Assembly (NCBI RefSeq): GCF_963678635.1
Contig: NC_087063.1
Span: 53,213,074 to 53,277,073 of the forward strand
Reading direction: 5' to 3'
Length of the DNA stretch: 64,000 nucleotides
DNA from: Symsagittifera roscoffensis
Taxonomy: Eukaryota; Xenacoelomorpha; Acoela; Convolutidae
Of this stretch, positions 53,801 through 62,860 are shown piece by piece; the first letter of the stretch is position 1; each line of letters starts with the position of its first letter. The position numbers and the translations under genes were made by a program. The notes beneath the pieces were generated by a model. It had not been told where the DNA came from and made no database searches. It saw only the letters and a program-made list of their open reading frames with translations.

Positions 53801-55762
53801 AGATATAAAACAAAACAAATCGGTTCACGAAAAACATGTTTAAGCAAGCTAGTCGAAACTTTGAAGCTATTCGACACTTCGAAAATCTTCCAAGTTAATT
53901 CATAGACTGACTCGGTTTGCGAAAACAAGTTTTTCTAGGCAAGCTAATAGATCTATGCAAGTTTGAAATACTTCAAGTTATTTCAGACACCGAATCAGTA
54001 CGCGAAAAGATTTAAAAGTTTTCTAAGCAAGCTAAACAAGCTAATAAAAATTGAAATCTTTCAGGTTATTTCCTAAACAGAATCGAAGTTTTTTTCGTGG
54101 ACTAAATCGGTTCGCGAAAAAAATTAAAGTTTTTCCGAGCAAGCTTTTAAAGCTAGGAAACTTTGAATTATTTCATGTTACTTCATAGACTGAACCAGTT
54201 CGAGAAAATTTCAATTTTTTCTAACCAAGCTTTTCAAGCTATGAAACTTTGAATTATTTCAAGTTATTTTATAGATTGAATCAATTCGCGAAAAGTTCAA
54301 GTTTTTGTAAGCAAGATTTTGAAGCTATAAAACTTTGACTTATTACAAGTTTTTTCATAGACTGAATCGGTTCGCAAAAAGCTGAAGTTTTTTGAAGCAA
54401 GCTATGAAACTTAGTGAAAATTTTCAAGTTATTTCGTAGACTGAATCGACTCGTGAACATTTTAAGTTTTTTAAGCAAGCTGTTCAAGCTATGACGCTTT
54501 GAAATAATTCAAGCTTTAAAGCTACGAAACTTTTTTTCAAGCTTTCAAGCTACGAATCTTTGAACTATTTCGAGTTATTTTAGACTGAATCGGTTCGCGA
54601 ATATTTAAAATTTTTCTTAACAAGCTTTTAAAGCTGTGAACTTTCGGTTCGCGATTTAGTCTGACTTTTTTCGAACCGATTCGGTCTATGAAATAAATGA
54701 AAGTATTTTAACGTTTCATAGCTTGAAAACTTTTCTTAGAAATACAGAAACTTTTCGCGAACCGATTCGGTCCAAAAAATAACTTGAAATATTTCAAAGC
54801 TTCATAGCTAGGTTCAAAAAACCGTTAAGTTTTTCGAAGCTAGCTATGAAACTTTGACATACTTCAATTATTTTTGGACCAATTCGGTTCGCAAAAAGTT
54901 TCAGTTTTTCTAAGCAAGTTTTTGAAGCTATGGAAACGTTGAAATATTTCCATTTATCTCATAGACCGAATCGGTTCGCAAAAAGTTTCTTGCTTAGCAT
55001 GTTTGCATGGTTGCTGTTTGTAAGTGATTCGTTTCAGACTAAATTAATCGACAACGCAACATTTCGGACAAAAATTAGGTAGGTAATGTGTAGCCTTGAA
55101 GTTGGATCGAGTTCATCTTCTGATGGTTGCTGAATGGTTCTTAAACGTTACGCTCGATAGCCTTTTTAACATTGTTTCCTAATAATTCTTAAGCATTGTG
55201 TTCGGTTAAACATTGCGTCCATAGCGCTTTCGGAGTTACATTTAATATATAAGAAGATTATTGGCGTTTCTTTGATTCGCAGAGGGTCTCTGAAAAGCAT
55301 TGCCGCCTGTCTAAGCATATTTCATTTCTCTTATTTCACCACATTCCAGACTGAGTTATTTTGAGCGCAGCTCTTTTTTTTGCGACTCAAGGCCGTTTTT
55401 TTGCGTCTAGAACTTGCACTTGGTCCCACCATTGCAGCCGTAATCAGTCAGGCTGTGATAGACCTGAAGCTAGAGGTCAAGTGAGAGCTCGTCCTCACAT
55501 ACTATCATTGCCCTGACAGGGGATCGATTACACGATGTGACGATCAGGAAGTGAACGCTTTACCACTATGCTAAGTGCCTTCTTAGACCATTGACTCGAG
55601 TGCCTAGAAAAACTTTTTGAATAACAGACTTTATTGAAGATTGAACTCACCCATGACCTTATGGTCTAGTTGCCGGATCCTGTCAAATTTTTCCCGCATC
55701 TCCTCAGGAAGCGAGTCCAGACTGTCCAGGTACTGTTCCAGGTACACGGCCGCAGTCGCCAT
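44888..55762 (-). CDS. ING5: ING4/ING5-type PHD-finger protein, six exons
   Basis: Exons (minus): 55762-55651, 52699-52524, 50184-49913, 47887-47683, 47402-47341, 44945-44888. All introns are GT-AG, phases match, and the total is 885 nt, 294 residues. Residues 1-120 form the ING N-terminal helical dimer domain (Y-L-E-Q-Y-L-D-S-L at the start, then [12 protein letters not shown]). A Ser/Asn/Lys-rich basic hinge and a Gly/Ala stretch follow. The PHD finger has C238, C240, C251, C256, H262, C265, C278 and C281 (C4HC3), and the basic tail ends with a short extra sequence. ING4/5 proteins read H3K4me3 and bring MYST acetyltransferase complexes to promoters. ING4 and ING5 are not separable here. 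Introns carry many repeats. Confidence 0.93.
44988..45260 (+). mobile_element. hAT-like MITE, copy F (diverged)
   Basis: Begins G-C-G-G-A-T-T-T-T-G and ends T-T-G-A-T-C-C-G-C-G-C-C-T, with the G-A-A-T-T-C-G-A-C block and a G-T-A-C-T-A-C block of the family. It lies in ING intron 5. The ORF across 44820-45119 (minus) is not the ING frame. Confidence 0.5.
45365..45620 (+). repeat. Diverged direct repeat in ING intron 5, unit 1
   Basis: Shares T-T-G-A-T-A-A-A-A-T, T-C-A-T/C-T-x-C-x-C-T-G-G-A-A-A and A-C-T-A-G-A-A-x-x-x-G-A-T-C-A-C-G-T-T-T-T blocks with 46510-46760. Confidence 0.5.
45917..46188 (+). mobile_element. hAT-like MITE, copy D with perfect 8-bp target duplication
   Basis: 272 bp. Begins CAGGGGCGGA and ends TCCGCTCCTG, imperfect inverted termini, flanked by ATAAATAT at 45909-45916 and 46189-46196. 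An 8-bp target duplication and a CAG...CTG end are hallmarks of the hAT superfamily. There is no transposase, so it is non-autonomous. It lies in ING intron 5, so it was inserted into a host intron. Confidence 0.85.
46510..46760 (+). repeat. Diverged direct repeat in ING intron 5, unit 2
   Basis: Partner of 45365-45620, about 1.15 kb away in the same orientation. No coding content. Confidence 0.5.
48055..48300. repeat. Dispersed repeat shared with 23270-23350, plus hairpin
   Basis: The stretch A-A-T-A-A-C-A-C-G-T-A-x-A-A-C-A-A and the following G-G-G-G-G-A-A-C-T-G block match 23280-23340. A hairpin of the 23817-23880 type follows at about 48220-48270. In ING intron 3's neighbourhood; the overlapping ORF is a by-product. 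Confidence 0.5.
48503..48901. mobile_element. Candidate second hAT-like MITE family
   Basis: Inverted ends: C-A-G-G-G-C-T-T-G-G-G-A-A-A-T-G-T-C-A-A at 48503 against the inverse of C-C-A-A-T-T-G-A-C-T-T-T-T-C-C-C-A-A-C-C-C-C-A-G ending 48901. Flanks T-C-G-T-C-A-A-A and A-T-A-T-C-A-A-A share 5 of 8 bases in register. No ORF of note. In ING intron 3. Confidence 0.5.
49002..49345 (-). mobile_element. hAT-like MITE, copy E
   Basis: Left end CAGGGGCGGATC is an exact family terminus. Body landmarks include G-C-G-C-G-C-G-C-T-C-C-C-C and G-G-T-C-G-G-C-A-G. The right end is lost near a G-G-T-T-C-G-A-A-T-C-C stretch. In ING intron 3. Confidence 0.7.
49495..49622. mobile_element. Palindromic mini-element (about 125 bp)
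   Basis: Ends ATGCGCGAAGGACCGAATGC (49499) and, inverted, GCATTTGGTCCTTCGCGCAT (to 49619), with similarity continuing inwards to C-A-A-G-C-C-A-A-T-C-A-G. A near full-length hairpin in ING intron 3. No target duplication is clear. Confidence 0.65.
50930..51005. repeat. SINE S1 fragment
   Basis: Matches the A-C-G-G-G-A-A-A-A...A-C-C-C-G-A-T-T-G-C-A-A block and the following short hairpin T-T-G-C-A-T-A-T-C-G-C-A-A of the SINE at 62460-62520. The B-box part is gone. In ING intron 2. Confidence 0.5.
53000..54990. repeat. Degenerate minisatellite in ING intron 1
   Basis: About 17 copies of an 80-100-bp unit with the blocks G-A-A-T-C-G-G-T-T-C-G-C-G-A-A-A-A, T-T-T-T-T-C-T-A-A-G-C-A-A-G-C, A-A-G-C-T-A-T-G-A-A-A-C-T-T-T-G-A and T-T-C-A-A-G-T-T-A-T-T-T-C-A-T-A-G-A-C. 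Units at about 54640-54825 are inverted relative to the rest. No open frame persists, so it is non-coding. It fills most of the 2.95-kb first intron. Confidence 0.85.
55340..55600 (-). mobile_element. tRNA-derived SINE, family S2, copy 1
   Basis: The minus strand has an A box T-A-G-C-A-T-A-G-T-G-G-T-A-A-A-G-C-G (near 55575) and a B box A-T-C-G-A-T-C-C-C-C (near 55525) at tRNA spacing, followed by a 3' body. A shared B-box form occurs near 61700. It lies in ING intron 1, antisense to nothing coding. Confidence 0.6.
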
Positions 55763-56103
55763 CACTATCTAGCTCAGTGCTCTAAATCTGTGCCTATACT
55801 TGATTCAGAACTATATCTATATTTAGAATTTTGACAACGGCTCGGCACTAATGAAAGTTTTATTTAGGTTCTATAATGCTCTTTCCATCGACAGATCTGA
55901 AAAAAAAGCTATAAAGTACTATTGGTCGAATGATTCGTTCAGGATTTTCCATGCAAACTAAATCGGCTTATTTTAGAAAGTCGCCTATGATGGTTTTATA
56001 AATTGATTTGCAATTACCATTGATTGCATTCAGGGGCGCTGTACAAAAAAGTTCAATAAATCCTTATTTACATTTACTCTACTGCAATTCAGTTGTTTGA
56101 ATA
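55763..56103. promoter_or_regulatory. Putative shared promoter of ING and the 56.1-kb gene
   Basis: 341 bases separate the start codons of two divergently transcribed genes. No TATA box or CpG island is obvious. Bidirectional promoter is inferred from layout. Confidence 0.5.
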
Positions 56104-57673
56104 ATGGACCCAAGTCTATATCACGTATCGCTGCACGGTAATATTTCATACCGACGATATTACAGTCACCCAAAATATCCCAACTTTTATCAACCAATCA
56201 AAACGAAGGAAAAAGTTATCAAACCGCAGAATGGACACAGTTCGAATCCTCCTACACAACCGAAGCAAGTGTCCTGGAGCTACCGAGATTTAGAGACCCA
56301 ACAGAGACCATACCTCTCACAGAAGGATCTGTACTACATACAACAGCAAAAGACCCAGAGGTATAGAAATCAAATTCTGCATCACACCAAACCCACCTCC
56401 CCTCCCAGTGTGCCTGAAGTACTATAATTAGGGGCTACCGATAGTGTTAGCGAAATATCGGTTTCCCAGTTCGATTATTTGGCTGCGACTTGCTCGGTTA
56501 GATTTACTCTTATTATAAAGCCAACTCAACTAGTTCTATTTGACAGTTGAACCACAAAAAAAAATTTCGATTTGTTTTCCCCGCGCGACGGTCGATAAAC
56601 CGATGAAACCGTTCACAAGGAAAAGCGACCTATCTACCATACATGAGAACTTCTGCTGTTCATATTTCAAAAGAAATGTTTTGAGAGGAACTTTATTGAA
56701 CCCGTAGTTGCATGCTAATGTTGTGTATCTTAAGGTTGAGGTTCTAACGCTAAAATTTGACCTTACAGAAACTCCTAGCTTAGGAGATATGGACGATTTA
56801 AAAAAATAATAAAAAAAAATCTAATTTTAAATTTTTGTTTTTCTTCTCTTTTTTACTGGCGGTTGCCTGCTTACGTAGGTATAATATAGGCTTCTGATTA
56901 GAATGCCAATACTTGACCGTCCAAATGCTCGTAGCTTAAGAGATATGGACAATTTTACGATTTTGAAAAAAATTCAAAAAAATCTAAATTTATGTTTTTC
57001 TTTTCTTTTTTACCGGCGGTTGCCTGCTAACGAAGGTATAATATAGGCTTCGGATTAAAATGACAATACTTGACCGTCCAAATGCTCGTAGCTTAGAAGA
57101 TATGGATGAATTAACAAATTCTAAAAAATATTTAAAAAAATCTTTTCCTGATAGTGAAAGAAGCATGCATAGCTAGGGTAGGCGTTTGTGGGCCATATGG
57201 CCCCGTTGTCTATCCTCTCCGAGTCTCATTTTAATAATTACTTATAACGATGAATTGCCAAATTTATGTAATGAATGACCGGAGAAATTTATTCTTTCTT
57301 TCTTTCTTACTTGTTACAGCTTCACTAAATGGTATAATGAGACGGAATTCAGATGCTTTTTTCTGAATTTTAAAACGTTTTCAGCTCACAAAGCAAAAAT
57401 CAACAAAATCAGATCAACATTCAACCAAACTCAACTGTATACAGGACTGAAGTCAACATACAGCTGGTGACTCCACGCAAAAACCCTAAATCGCAGTCCG
57501 CTCCAATCCGACAACTGCAAACCCAAGACCCAAAATTCTATCCCAGACCACTGCACCAGAACAAGTACACTGGTTCCTGTACAATTCTTGTCGACACTGA
57601 GAATACTCGTTTGAACCATAATATCGATGACCAAAAGAGCATGATGCACGGAAGATGGAACTACCAATACTAA
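56104..57673 (+). CDS. Two-exon gene, unrecognised 181-residue protein
   Basis: Exon 1 56104-56360 and exon 2 57385-57673. The donor A-G-A-G/GTATAG leaves phase 2, and the acceptor T-T-T-T-C-A-G at 57384 supplies exactly the missing base. Without splicing the first exon would end at 56427. The product is Gln/Asn/Pro/Tyr/Ser-rich and basic, with H/Y motifs (S-Y-R-R-Y-Y-S-H-P) at the start and W-N-Y-Q-Y at the end. It is small, disordered-looking and free of membrane segments. Head-to-head with ING and tail-to-tail with MRPS6. A poly(A) signal A-A-T-A-A-A is at about 57886. Family unknown. Confidence 0.65.
56778..57110 (+). repeat. Tandem repeat (about 158-bp unit, two copies plus edge)
   Basis: G-A-T-A-T-G-G-A-C recurs near 56783, 56942 and (as G-G-A-T) 57099, with G-C-G-G-T-T-G-C-C-T-G-C-T and T-A-C-T-T-G-A-C-C-G-T-C-C-A-A-A-T-G-C-T-C between. 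In the intron of the 56.1-kb gene. Confidence 0.75.
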
Positions 57674-57936
57674 GATAAACGGATCTTAGTCTGGCTGATG
57701 AAATCAACGGCGGAATTCTTATCTGACATGAACTACGGCGCACACACTTTCAATAATAACATCATTACCTTTTTGCATAACATGCATTTCTGCAAAAATT
57801 CATGTTTTCTGTGAATTAATACCTCTAAAATAGTTTCCTGACTGTACTAACAACTAAAACCTTTTTTCGATAGATTTACTTCACAAATAAACATTATCAG
57901 AAAAAAAGAGAACAGTTTTGCAATTCATTTCTAGTA
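57674..57936. other. Shared 3' region between two convergent genes
   Basis: 263 bases between the stop of the 56.1-kb gene (+) and the stop of MRPS6 (-). Contains A-A-T-A-A-A on the + strand near 57886. Confidence 0.5.
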
Positions 57937-58663
57937 CTATTGTCCTCTTCCCCAAATCTCGTTGATTCCTGCTCCTTTCAATGAAGACTTCGTTTGCTGT
58001 GGGTTCATTCGCTGGAACTCTCTAGGCACCTGTTTCATTAGGTTGCCTTCGAAGTTCCAGTCGTAGTCGTGCAGTTCTGGGTTCAAAACCAAGTGTGACA
58101 CTGATCCAGAACAGTTCTTTCTAGGCAGTTCCACGTCTGTTAACTCTGAGGTGACCAGGTGTAGTATGTCTTCGTCGCTAAAGAAATTAGCACTTCAAAT
58201 CTACAGACAGAAATTTGTGCTGTAAGCAAGCAAAACGCCTTCACGAGTTTAAAAAACCAGGAACCTCAACTTTATCAAGAATTTATCAAAGTATCAAACT
58301 GACACAATTTTTTCTTCAAATGACTACGAATCCTGGTTAGCACCAGCCGATAAGGCTACAAGTAACTTTACCATTTTCAATTAAAATAAACCTTGCCTTT
58401 TACACATCTTACCGTATTAGTTTCAGAGCCATGTCATCAACTTTTTGACTCGGCATCTCACACTGCACTAGGAAAAAATGCCCCCTCCTCTCCTTATATC
58501 TCTTCTCTCCCAATCTCATCTCCCCCATATTCTTAAGGTGGGTCACGATGGCCCCCTCCTTCATCATGGAGAGTACTGATTTCTTGATGACGTCATGAAT
58601 TGCCACCCCTCCGAGGAGTCTTCCAGACGCTTTGAAGGCGAACAATGCCTCGTAGGTCGGCAT
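57937..58663 (-). CDS. MRPS6: Mitochondrial small ribosomal subunit protein bS6m, two exons
   Basis: Exons 58663-58413 and 58177-57937 (minus). Donor C-G/GTAAGA is phase 2, acceptor T-C-T-T-T-A-G, and the joined frame is 163 residues. It begins M-P-T-Y-E, the classic S6 start, and keeps the S6 fold signature: I-V-T-H-L-K-N-M-G-E-x-R-L, then R-R-G-H-F-F-L-V as the strand after the R-x-x-x-G turn. bS6 binds 16S-like rRNA with bS18 in the small subunit. The start at 58663 is chosen for the M-P-T-Y motif although the frame is open farther upstream. It is longer than the roughly 125-residue vertebrate protein by a C-terminal extension rich in Asn, Gln and Gly. Confidence 0.9.
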
Positions 58664-59944
58664 ACTCGCATACAAAAATTTTTGGCCGATTTGAATATAA
58701 TAATAATTTATATCCCTAAAAACTTTGCAATCACATTTCACCAACAAATGTCATTAGAACCTGAAAAATCAAGTTTTTTCTCGAATTTAATGAACGCGAT
58801 ACGCTGCATAAGTATAACTAATGAAAAGATGTACCAAGGTTAGCAGGGCCGATGAAAGCAAGATAAATTTTGAAATCACACACCAATAAACCGAACCAAC
58901 TAATTAATGTCCTGTTTCTCACTTCTCATCTGAGCGGCTGAAACTCAACTAGTGGCCGGCGCTTTAAAACCATTTATTAAAGATTTGTTCACTAATGATT
59001 AGTTATACATATTCATAAACATGGCCAACACACTGTTGGATTAAGTGTCTGTGAACTCAAGGAGGCCGAAAAAAAAACGATTGACATTTATTGAATAGAC
59101 TCAGTATCAGAAGCACTTTTGCTATTGCACTTTTGCTATTAAAAATCTTAAGTCAAACTGCGAAAAATCAAATTGGAGCGTAAGCAAAATTAGGAAAAAA
59201 CCCACAAGAACTGAAAAAGTCAGAATAATAATGAAGTCACAGCAAGCCTTCGCTCATCGACACTTAACCATAGAAAATGTCCAATATTGCAGAATATAAC
59301 GATTAGCTTCTTCCTGTCCTGAGCAAAGTAACGTGACTCATAGCTTATATGTAGTATTATTATTCGAGTCGTTCAGAGCAGAATCGCCGGTAGCCGAGCA
59401 AACAGATGATGAAGATCGCCTCTGCAGAGTGATAGAGCACCATTTCTTGGTTCCAGACCTGTCGACATCAGACCTGAACATTCTTATATGATGCTAACAG
59501 TTCAATGGTTATTCACAAAACTGACCATTAAGCCAGATAAGTTTGAAAAATTTTCGTGGTATATGTAGTAGAAACTTTAAAATGGGCAAAATATGTTACC
59601 TGCCTCGCAGATGTTATCATCAGTAAGTAGTAACGCAAGAAACTATTGGAGACCAATAAACAATCAATTGAAATTCAATTTGGTTTAAAATTATGAATTA
59701 TTAGTGATGCCGTATGATCTTGCTTTGATTTCATCCCTCGAACTAAAGCTTAGATAATCCATGGCGTTTATGACTTTCCATTTAAATTGATAAAATATAA
59801 CACAAAAATTTGATTTTAAGAATTCAATTGAATTCAGAGAAAAGAACTTTGTGGACTCAGTTATATGATCACAATTATTGTAAATGACCTGAAACTTGAC
59901 AGTCGGAGAAACTCATACGTTCTCAGTTAAGGTTGAACATAAAC
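58664..59944. other. Intergenic upstream of MRPS6
   Basis: No gene supported. A 62-codon open stretch on the + strand near 59300-59490 has fair codon use but no clean splice sites or homology, so it is not called. Confidence 0.5.
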
Positions 59945-60500
59945 ATGAACAAGACTGCTCGTATCAGGGCATAGCCCTGAATGTTCCCACTGCCTTTTAA
60001 GGTCTATGCAGTCTTGGCACTAAAATGATAATTTCAAAAAAAAACTCAGATATTTTTAAAAATCATCCCCCATACGCTTTTTCAAGAACAAAAGATATCT
60101 TTCGCATGTAGCAAAGTATTAAATAGACTAAACAGCATACCTCAGTGCAATTTGGAACTATTTCTAAGACGGATTAAATCCACTTAAGCGTTAATAGCGC
60201 AAATATATTGCGTGTTAATTGTCTCAAACTGCAAATATATCGCATGTCAATTGTCTCAAACTGGCCTAATTGGCAATCTTTAAACCCCTATAATTTGCGG
60301 AAAATTGATCACAGTTGAAATATATCTTTTAAAATTTGAGCTCATTAAAGCAACACCTGTTTAATGATATAAAAACTTTCCGTCAAAAATGGCTAGTTAA
60401 AAAGTCAAAATTTGTCTGGAAACAAAAACACTACGAGCACAAATATTCCGTCACTTTCTTCGAAAGCCAGCACAATTATCAGACAATTAGCAACAAGATA
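59945..60500 (+). repeat. Dispersed repeat family R2, copy 4
   Basis: Has the G-C-T-C-G-T-A-T-C-A-G-G-G-C...C-C-T-G-A-A-T-G-T-T-C block (near 59955), two T-A-T-T/C-G-C-G/A-T-G/G-T boxes (60210-60255), and the A-A-T-A-T-T-C-C-G-T-C-A-C-T-T-T-C-T-T-C block (60441). Confidence 0.6.
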
Positions 60501-60899
60501 CAGTGTAAAAAGCTGAGCAAAAATCAAATGTCCAGCATTAGTTTCAACTGATTTGACAGCAGCCCTTTGATAATTTTACCGCTTTCCTATCTGTTTTTCA
60601 AAACATCCAAAGACACAGAAAAGGTTGGCGGAAGAAAAATGGTTAAGTTTGTGAGCAAAACATCTCTAATATCTACCTTATATTAACATTCAGACTATCT
60701 ATATAGTGAGAACTGCAGTTTGGTCAATTCAATCTTTTCTAGTTGTCACTTTTTAAAAAACAATGTGAGAAAACTGAGTCAAGGTTAAATTGTTTTATTG
60801 CCCTACAATCTCTCAAAAGTAAAGTCCATTTATGAAACTAGACGTTAGCCTACCCTACCCTTTAGCAAACGAACTCATTGAATTGAATTAAAAAGAAAA

Positions 60900-61345
60900 C
60901 AAGAGAACGTGTATCAGGGCGAAGTCCTGAATGTTCAGACTGCGCTATAAGATATAGCCAATTAATAAAAAAAAAATTGGCCAAAAAAATTTCCAGAGAA
61001 AAGTATGTAGCGTCTCGTAGCCTAATAATAGGACCAAATGACTTGCCTTCATTCATTAGGAAAGCATTAATCCGCCGCCTATGCGTGTAATAAGAACGCA
61101 ACATATCGCGCGTTAGTTATCTTAAATTGACCAAGCTAGCAATTTTCAAATCCCTATAAGTTTACGAAAAATAATCTCAGGTGAACAATTTTTTGAATAG
61201 AAGCTCATGACAACATTATGCTTTAGATGGTATAAAAATTTCCGTCAAAAACATTTTGTTAACAAGTTTAAAATTGACTGAATAAAAAACCACCTAAAGC
61301 ATAAAAATTCCGTTTTTTCTTCAAAAGTCAGAACAAGAAAAATCC
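60900..61345 (+). repeat. Dispersed repeat family R2, copy 5
   Basis: Has G-T-A-T-C-A-G-G-G-C...T-C-C-T-G-A-A-T-G-T-T-C near 60911, A-A-C-A-T-A-T-C-G-C-G-C-G-T-T-A near 61098 and the T-A-A-A-A-A-T-T-T-C-C-G-T-C-A-A-A-A block near 61232. The ORF at 60862-61104 is a by-product. Confidence 0.6.
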
Positions 61346-61639
61346 AAAAAGAAGAGCACCCTTAACCTAAAGCACCCTTAACCTAAACAAATTCAAGGAT
61401 AGTTTTCGATCAATTTCAAAACAAACGGTCAAAAGACAAAGAAAAGCTTTTCCGAGAATCATAGCTTTAAAACTAAAAAAAAATGTGCGTAGCCACTCAT
61501 GCAATAGAGATTCGCACAACCTGCTATTTCGCTTGACCGCAAAACTCGGAGGTAAGTAATCGCGAAAAGTCAAATAGTTCAAGTAAAACGGTCAGAACAT
61601 CGAAAATTTGAATTTTCCGAGAGAGATAACTTTATGTGT

Positions 61640-61725
61640 AAAAAAAGCTGGGAGTGACCGCTAAGGCAGTGGAGCTCCTCGCCACCCGTTATCTCCATCG
61701 ATCCCAAACTCAAATTGGGAGAGTA
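61640..61725 (+). mobile_element. tRNA-like head, possible SINE S2 copy 2
   Basis: A-box-like G-A-C-C-G-C-T-A-A-G-G-C-A-G-T-G-G-A and B-box-like C-A-T-C-G-A-T-C-C-C at about tRNA spacing. It is too degenerate for a tRNA gene. The ORF at 61654-61962 runs through it and is not called. Confidence 0.4.
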
Positions 61726-62199
61726 GTTTTAAGAAGACAAAAAATCCAAAAATATAATATGGGTCGAACTAACCCCACCTACTTTTTCAAAGGCTATAGA
61801 CAGTGCGGTAAAGTGAAGAAGAGTTTCGCGAATTATGCAAGCACAAATGGGGTAAGCGTTCTTTCCATTAATGCCCCTTTTTTCACAATTGGTAAGGTAG
61901 TTTGGGATAATCTTAAACTTTTGCAAAAAAAAAGAAAAAAAAAACAATTCCAGAGCGTCTAAAAAAGTAACTAAAAACCCAATCCCATACATTTCATTAA
62001 CACCTGTTTTTTTCCAGCAAGAAGTCTAGGCAAACAAGCTCAAGAAGACATTTGAATTTTCACTTAGCAATGTAACAAAACTTATGAAGCGGAAACAAAG
62101 CCGACAATCTTTAAGCAGACACAAGTTGAGCCGAAAAAAATTATTTTATAAAATTTCAAGTCCTCCTGCAAACACAAGGAACCACAATTGCCACTAAAA

Positions 62200-62540
62200 T
62201 AATAATTGCTATCAGCACAAAAAAATTCATGATGTGGCAGCTACACCAACAAAATTTGAGCAGAAAAACGAAAGTCCGACGATTCAATATTTACCGGAAA
62301 AAATTCTGTATTCTATACATACTGAAAAAAAGTCCTACCGGGACTCGAACACCGGCCTTGAGGTACAAAAGCAACTACATTACCTCCAGACCAAAAGGAA
62401 GCAAACTCGAAGTTCTAAGGGTTCAATAATAAAGCAAGTTCAATTTCTTGTAATAAATGTTGTTTACGGGAAAAAAATTCTAGTTCCCGAATACAATAAA
62501 CTTGCTGTCGCAAGTTTAAAACATAGAAAAATCAAATTTG
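62200..62540 (-). mobile_element. tRNA-derived SINE, family S1, copy 2
   Basis: On the minus strand a good B box G-G-T-G-T-T-C-G-A-G-T-C-C lies at 62341-62353, followed by C-C-G-G-T-A-G-G-A as in a tRNA acceptor stem. It shares body blocks with 43930-44320 and with the fragment at 50930-51005. Confidence 0.65.
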
Positions 62541-62599
62541 AGCGTGAGCAATTTACATAGACTATTGTTTGAAAAAAAAACAAAACACTACAAGACCTG

Positions 62600-62860
62600 A
62601 AAGGGTTCCGAAAAAATTCTGTTCAGCAGTGCCGAAAACTATCACTTTTCGGCACTGTTGAACACTTTTTCCATTTCGGCAGTTGTACTTCGGCATTATT
62701 GAACGCCCCCTAGGGTTAGTACAATAGTGCCTAAGTACATAGCCGAAAAATAAAATGTTCAAAAATGCCAAAAATCATGTTTTCTGCACTGTTGAATACT
62801 TTTTCATTTTCAGCACTGTAGTACTTCGGCACTGTTGAAAGTCCCGACCTAAACAAGTAT
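62600..62860. repeat. Small repeated motif cluster
   Basis: T-T-C-G-G-C-A-C-T-G-T-T-G-A-A occurs at about 62657 and 62827, with variants near 62694 and 62787 and an inverted copy near 62626. The two halves (about 62650-62710 and 62785-62845) are direct repeats. The ORF at 62562-62771 is a by-product. Confidence 0.6.

Noticed and set aside
55500-55590. Functional tRNA gene (minus)
   Set aside because: A and B boxes exist but stems are poor and a long body follows, so a SINE is more likely.
59300-59490. 62-codon open stretch with fair codon use
   Set aside because: No convincing acceptor/donor pair or recognised motif.
61654-61962. 102-codon + ORF
   Set aside because: Begins in tRNA-like repeat sequence and ends in a Lys run; no homology or splice evidence.
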